Positions 61,850 through 64,000 of a DNA stretch of 64,000 nucleotides are shown here, piece by piece (position 1 is the first letter of the stretch; every line of letters begins with the position of its first letter). The position numbers and the translations under genes were made by a program. Under the pieces are notes generated by a model. The model was not told where the DNA came from. It saw only the letters and a list, made by a program, of their open reading frames with translations, and did no database searches. The stretch comes from Planctomycetaceae bacterium (lineage in GTDB: Bacteria > Planctomycetota > Planctomycetia > Pirellulales > Lacipirellulaceae): positions 248,001 through 312,000 of the forward strand of contig PABB01000067.1 of the NCBI GenBank assembly GCA_002702655.1, given 5' to 3'.

Positions 61850-62689
61850 TCACAGCCACAACTTCAACCGCCCGTCCAGCATGTCCGGCAGGCGCTTTTC
61901 CACGATCCGGCGCACCCGGCTTTCGTGGTAGCGGGTGCTCATGTGGCTGGCGATGATCAATTCGTTTTGGAACCGCTCGCGGCGCTCGACGAAATCGTCC
62001 AGGTGCATGTGGCCGAACTTGTGGATCTTCTCGCGGCGATGGTCGGGGGCGACGAACGTCATCTCGCAGATGAGGATCTTCGCCTCGAACATGGCCGGCG
62101 TGGCGTCCAAGCCCGCGGGGGCCGTGTCGCCGGCGTAGGCGACCAGCGGATGGCGGACCTCGTGGGTCACCTCCGTGCCCGCTTGCCGCAGGTCGCGGAT
62201 CTGCTCCCCCGCGAGCCCCTGGTACTCGGGCTTGAGCTTCTTGCGACGATCCCACACGACAAACCCCAGCGAGGGAACGCTGTGCTTGGTGGCGTGCGCC
62301 GACACGATCAGCTCGCGCGACAGCTCGATCTCCTCGCCCGGCTCGATCGCACGCAGCTCGCACGGCATGCGTCCGCGGTCGAGCCGCGTGAACTGCCGCA
62401 AGATCTCGCGGGCCGGCTCGATGACCTGCGCGGGCATGTAGATGACCGGCGGCTCCATCTTCATCATCCGCCGCCGCGAGACGTACAGCGGCAGCGCCGC
62501 CACGTGGTCCAGATGCCCGTGCGACACGAACCAGGTCTCGGTGCCCATGAACGACCACGGCTGTCCGCCCAGGTCGAACCCCAGGCTCAGCTCGGGCAGC
62601 CGCCAGTAGGTCTGCACGGCGGCGCGGGAGTAGCCCTCGATCGTCAGATCGCCGTGCTGGTGAGTGATAACCGGAGCGTTTTCGACCAT
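61850..62689 (-). CDS. RNase Z-like metallo-beta-lactamase-fold hydrolase
   Basis: The 279-residue product has the metal-binding signature [12 protein letters not shown] (HxHxDH), an SAHATKHS histidine, a YAGDT Asp and a final [10 protein letters not shown] histidine. Order and spacing fit the RNase Z/ElaC group, which trims tRNA 3' ends. Sequence between differs enough that another MBL phosphodiesterase is possible. The start is the ATG at 62689 ([14 protein letters not shown]); the longer frame is Arg/Pro-rich. Confidence 0.75.
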   Translation of the reverse strand: MVENAPVITHQHGDLTIEGYSRAAVQTYWRLPELSLGFDLGGQPWSFMGTETWFVSHGHLDHVAALPLYVSRRRMMKMEPPVIYMPAQVIEPAREILRQFTRLDRGRMPCELRAIEPGEEIELSRELIVSAHATKHSVPSLGFVVWDRRKKLKPEYQGLAGEQIRDLRQAGTEVTHEVRHPLVAYAGDTAPAGLDATPAMFEAKILICEMTFVAPDHRREKIHKFGHMHLDDFVERRERFQNELIIASHMSTRYHESRVRRIVEKRLPDMLDGRLKLWL

Positions 62690-62823
62690 GCGGAGCGGGA
62701 GCGGCGAGCACAAAGCGGGGCGGGAGCATCCAACGGGCCCCCCAGTGTACGGACCGACGCGCCCGCGCGGAAGGACGTTCGCGCCGCGGCGGCTCTGGGC
62801 CGAGAAAAGCTGCCAAGAACAGC

Positions 62824-62855
62824 GGGGCCGCGAGGAAGTCTTCCCCTGCGGCCCC
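62824..62855 (-). terminator. Stem-loop terminator of the PEP-CTERM gene
   Basis: GGGGCCGC and GCGGCCCC form a perfect stem with GGGGAAG/CTTCCTC-type inner pairing. On the minus strand it lies about 40 bases after the PEP-CTERM stop, and a T-containing stretch follows. The T-tract is broken, so termination is probable but less certain than at 36137. Confidence 0.55.
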
Positions 62856-62895
62856 GACGTGGTCGTTTGGTCAGGCTGTGGGCTGACAGCAACGA

Positions 62896-63531
62896 TCAGC
62901 CGGCGCGACGCCGGGCAGGGAAGCACAACCCGGCTGCTGCGATGCAGGCCAGCGCCGCCGCGGACGGCTCCGGCACGAGCCCCACACGCAGGTCGTCGAT
63001 GAACACGGACAACTGCTCGGCCGCCGGCCGCTCGTACGTGAACGCCGCGGAACTGATTGGCACATCGCTGCGGAGCCCGATGAATTGATCGGCATAGTCG
63101 TTGCTGTTGGCGGCGACCTGCACGCTGCCCAACGAATTGTTCGCGGCGTCGTAAACTTTCAACATCGCGTCGAAAGAGAGATTGAAGTCGTCGTTGCCGA
63201 ACGTGGCGCCCACCTCCAGCACGGGCGTCGTGAACAGGATCACCATCGGCTCGTTGGCGATCAACTCGCGCAAGCCCCGCGTCCCCGACGAGGTCACATT
63301 GCTGGTCCAGGTCGAAGCGCTGGCCACTTCGGCGGTGGCTTCAAAGGTGAACTGGGCCGTGTCAGCCGGCGGCGACCCGGCGGTCCCGCTCTCAAAATCC
63401 TCAACAATGATCGTGCCCGCGACAAAATCGCCGGGCCCGGATAACTGCGTGATGGCGGCGGCCTGAGTGACACCAGCCGCGCAGCAAGCGGCCAGCAGGA
63501 CCGCCGAAGAGAACACCGTGGTCGACTTCAT
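62896..63531 (-). CDS. PEP-CTERM sorted secreted protein
   Basis: The 211-residue product has a signal peptide ([20 protein letters not shown]), a beta-rich mature domain ([38 protein letters not shown]) and the C-terminal sorting signal [24 protein letters not shown] (PEP motif, hydrophobic helix, basic end). PEP-CTERM proteins are processed by an exosortase and linked to the envelope or extracellular matrix in planctomycetes. The mature domain resembles a lectin/choice-of-anchor type. ATG at 63531 gives the signal peptide. Confidence 0.88.
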   Translation of the reverse strand: MKSTTVFSSAVLLAACCAAGVTQAAAITQLSGPGDFVAGTIIVEDFESGTAGSPPADTAQFTFEATAEVASASTWTSNVTSSGTRGLRELIANEPMVILFTTPVLEVGATFGNDDFNLSFDAMLKVYDAANNSLGSVQVAANSNDYADQFIGLRSDVPISSAAFTYERPAAEQLSVFIDDLRVGLVPEPSAAALACIAAAGLCFPARRRAG

Positions 63532-63785
63532 GAGACTCGCTCCGCAACTGGCGTATCGGGAAGAAAGACGGGACGGCCGCGTTCGCGCCCGCGATCGAAT
63601 CGCGGGCGCCACGTAGCGGTCAGTCTAACGCCAGGTAGGGCGCCGCGTCACACTTCAGGCGGTGCGAATTCCCCAAAAAAAGCGGCACTTGTCCGCGGCG
63701 ACGCGGACGAACACGCAGGAAAAGTCGCCCCGTCCAGTAGACTGCCTCGGCAGGGCTCGGCTTGCGCCCTGGGCAACGGCCGCGG

Positions 63786-64000
63786 CTACTGTGCGTCGCG
63801 GCAGTTCCCCAGGGCGAGCAGCACGTAGCCGGTCACCAGGTTGGGGTCGCCCTCAAGCCAGCGGTCGGCGGGGTTCAGCCAGCTGCCGTCGTCACGCTGC
63901 ATCTCGGCCAGCTTGGCCACCAGGTCGGCGCGCCAATCGTGCTCGACGCCGGCGTCGTCGACCAGCTTCTCCTCGCCCAGGGTGGCCAGCGCCTTGGCGA
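63786..64000 (-). CDS. 3' end of a squalene/prenyl cyclase-like repeat protein (partial)
   Basis: Only the last 71 codons are inside the window. They read EMQRDDGSWLNPADRWLEGDPNLVTGYVLLALG, a QW-type repeat (QxxDGSW) of the prenyltransferase/squalene-hopene cyclase fold, followed by a short tail. In planctomycetes such proteins are often secreted and lack the catalytic DxDD, so cyclase activity cannot be claimed. Confidence 0.75.
   Translation of the reverse strand, partial: AKALATLGEEKLVDDAGVEHDWRADLVAKLAEMQRDDGSWLNPADRWLEGDPNLVTGYVLLALGNCRDAQ

Overview
The window is GC-rich, bacterial and densely coding. It most likely belongs to a planctomycete, probably Pirellulales or a close relative. 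The reasons are a DUF1559 pseudopilin-like protein with an N-terminal methylation signal, a PEP-CTERM protein, secreted PQQ-propeller and thioredoxin-like proteins, many short lineage-specific membrane proteins, C-terminal tails of the EAPAEP type, and a very heavy load of short palindromic intergenic repeats. The taxonomic call is an inference from gene content.

Layout. 1-1.7 kb: a truncated unknown gene, a membrane protein and a PP2C-type phosphatase. 1.9-7.1 kb: propionyl-CoA carboxylase (pccA, pccB), a phasin-like protein and a short-chain dehydrogenase, an acyl-CoA/polyhydroxyalkanoate-flavoured block whose upstream region carries two copies of a TGCAA-n-TGCAGCAC operator-like site. 7.5-17.5 kb: two unknown genes, a candidate small RNA with its own promoter and terminator (about 8.43-8.59 kb), suhB, then dxr-rseP overlapping by ATGA and divergent from ftsH. 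17.6-28.7 kb: a TPR protein, a RAYT transposase between two identical 73-bp repeats, fumarase, a cupin, an MscS channel, scpB, rpe, a catalytically dead histidine phosphatase, ilvN and ilvC. 28.8-46 kb: mostly secreted or membrane proteins (papain-like protease, lactonase, PQQ propeller, DUF1559, M48 protease), a nickel superoxide dismutase and a YyaL-type thioredoxin protein. 45.9-58.2 kb: an aquaporin-arsC arsenic pair, purK, a second RAYT between its own repeat pair, a ClpP-like protease, UbiD, a thioredoxin-like protein, a GH43 arabinanase-like protein and an Nramp-like transporter.

58.2-61.3 kb looks acquired. Base composition drops to roughly half GC by eye. It holds a membrane-anchored unknown protein, a three-gene operon (small acidic protein, Xre-type HTH protein, retron-like reverse transcriptase with NAxxH and YVDD motifs) and a decayed toxin-antitoxin pair. 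This is the best candidate for an undescribed, probably defence-related, system. 61.8-64 kb: an RNase Z-like hydrolase, a PEP-CTERM protein and the 3' end of a squalene/prenyl cyclase-like gene.

Between the genes lie at least ten families of palindromic repeats. Two families are paired with a resident RAYT (REP-associated tyrosine transposase), and a third, RAYT-like protein has lost its catalytic residues. Several repeats sit exactly on stop codons or encode the last residues of neighbouring proteins. No tRNA, rRNA, CRISPR array or classical IS element was seen.
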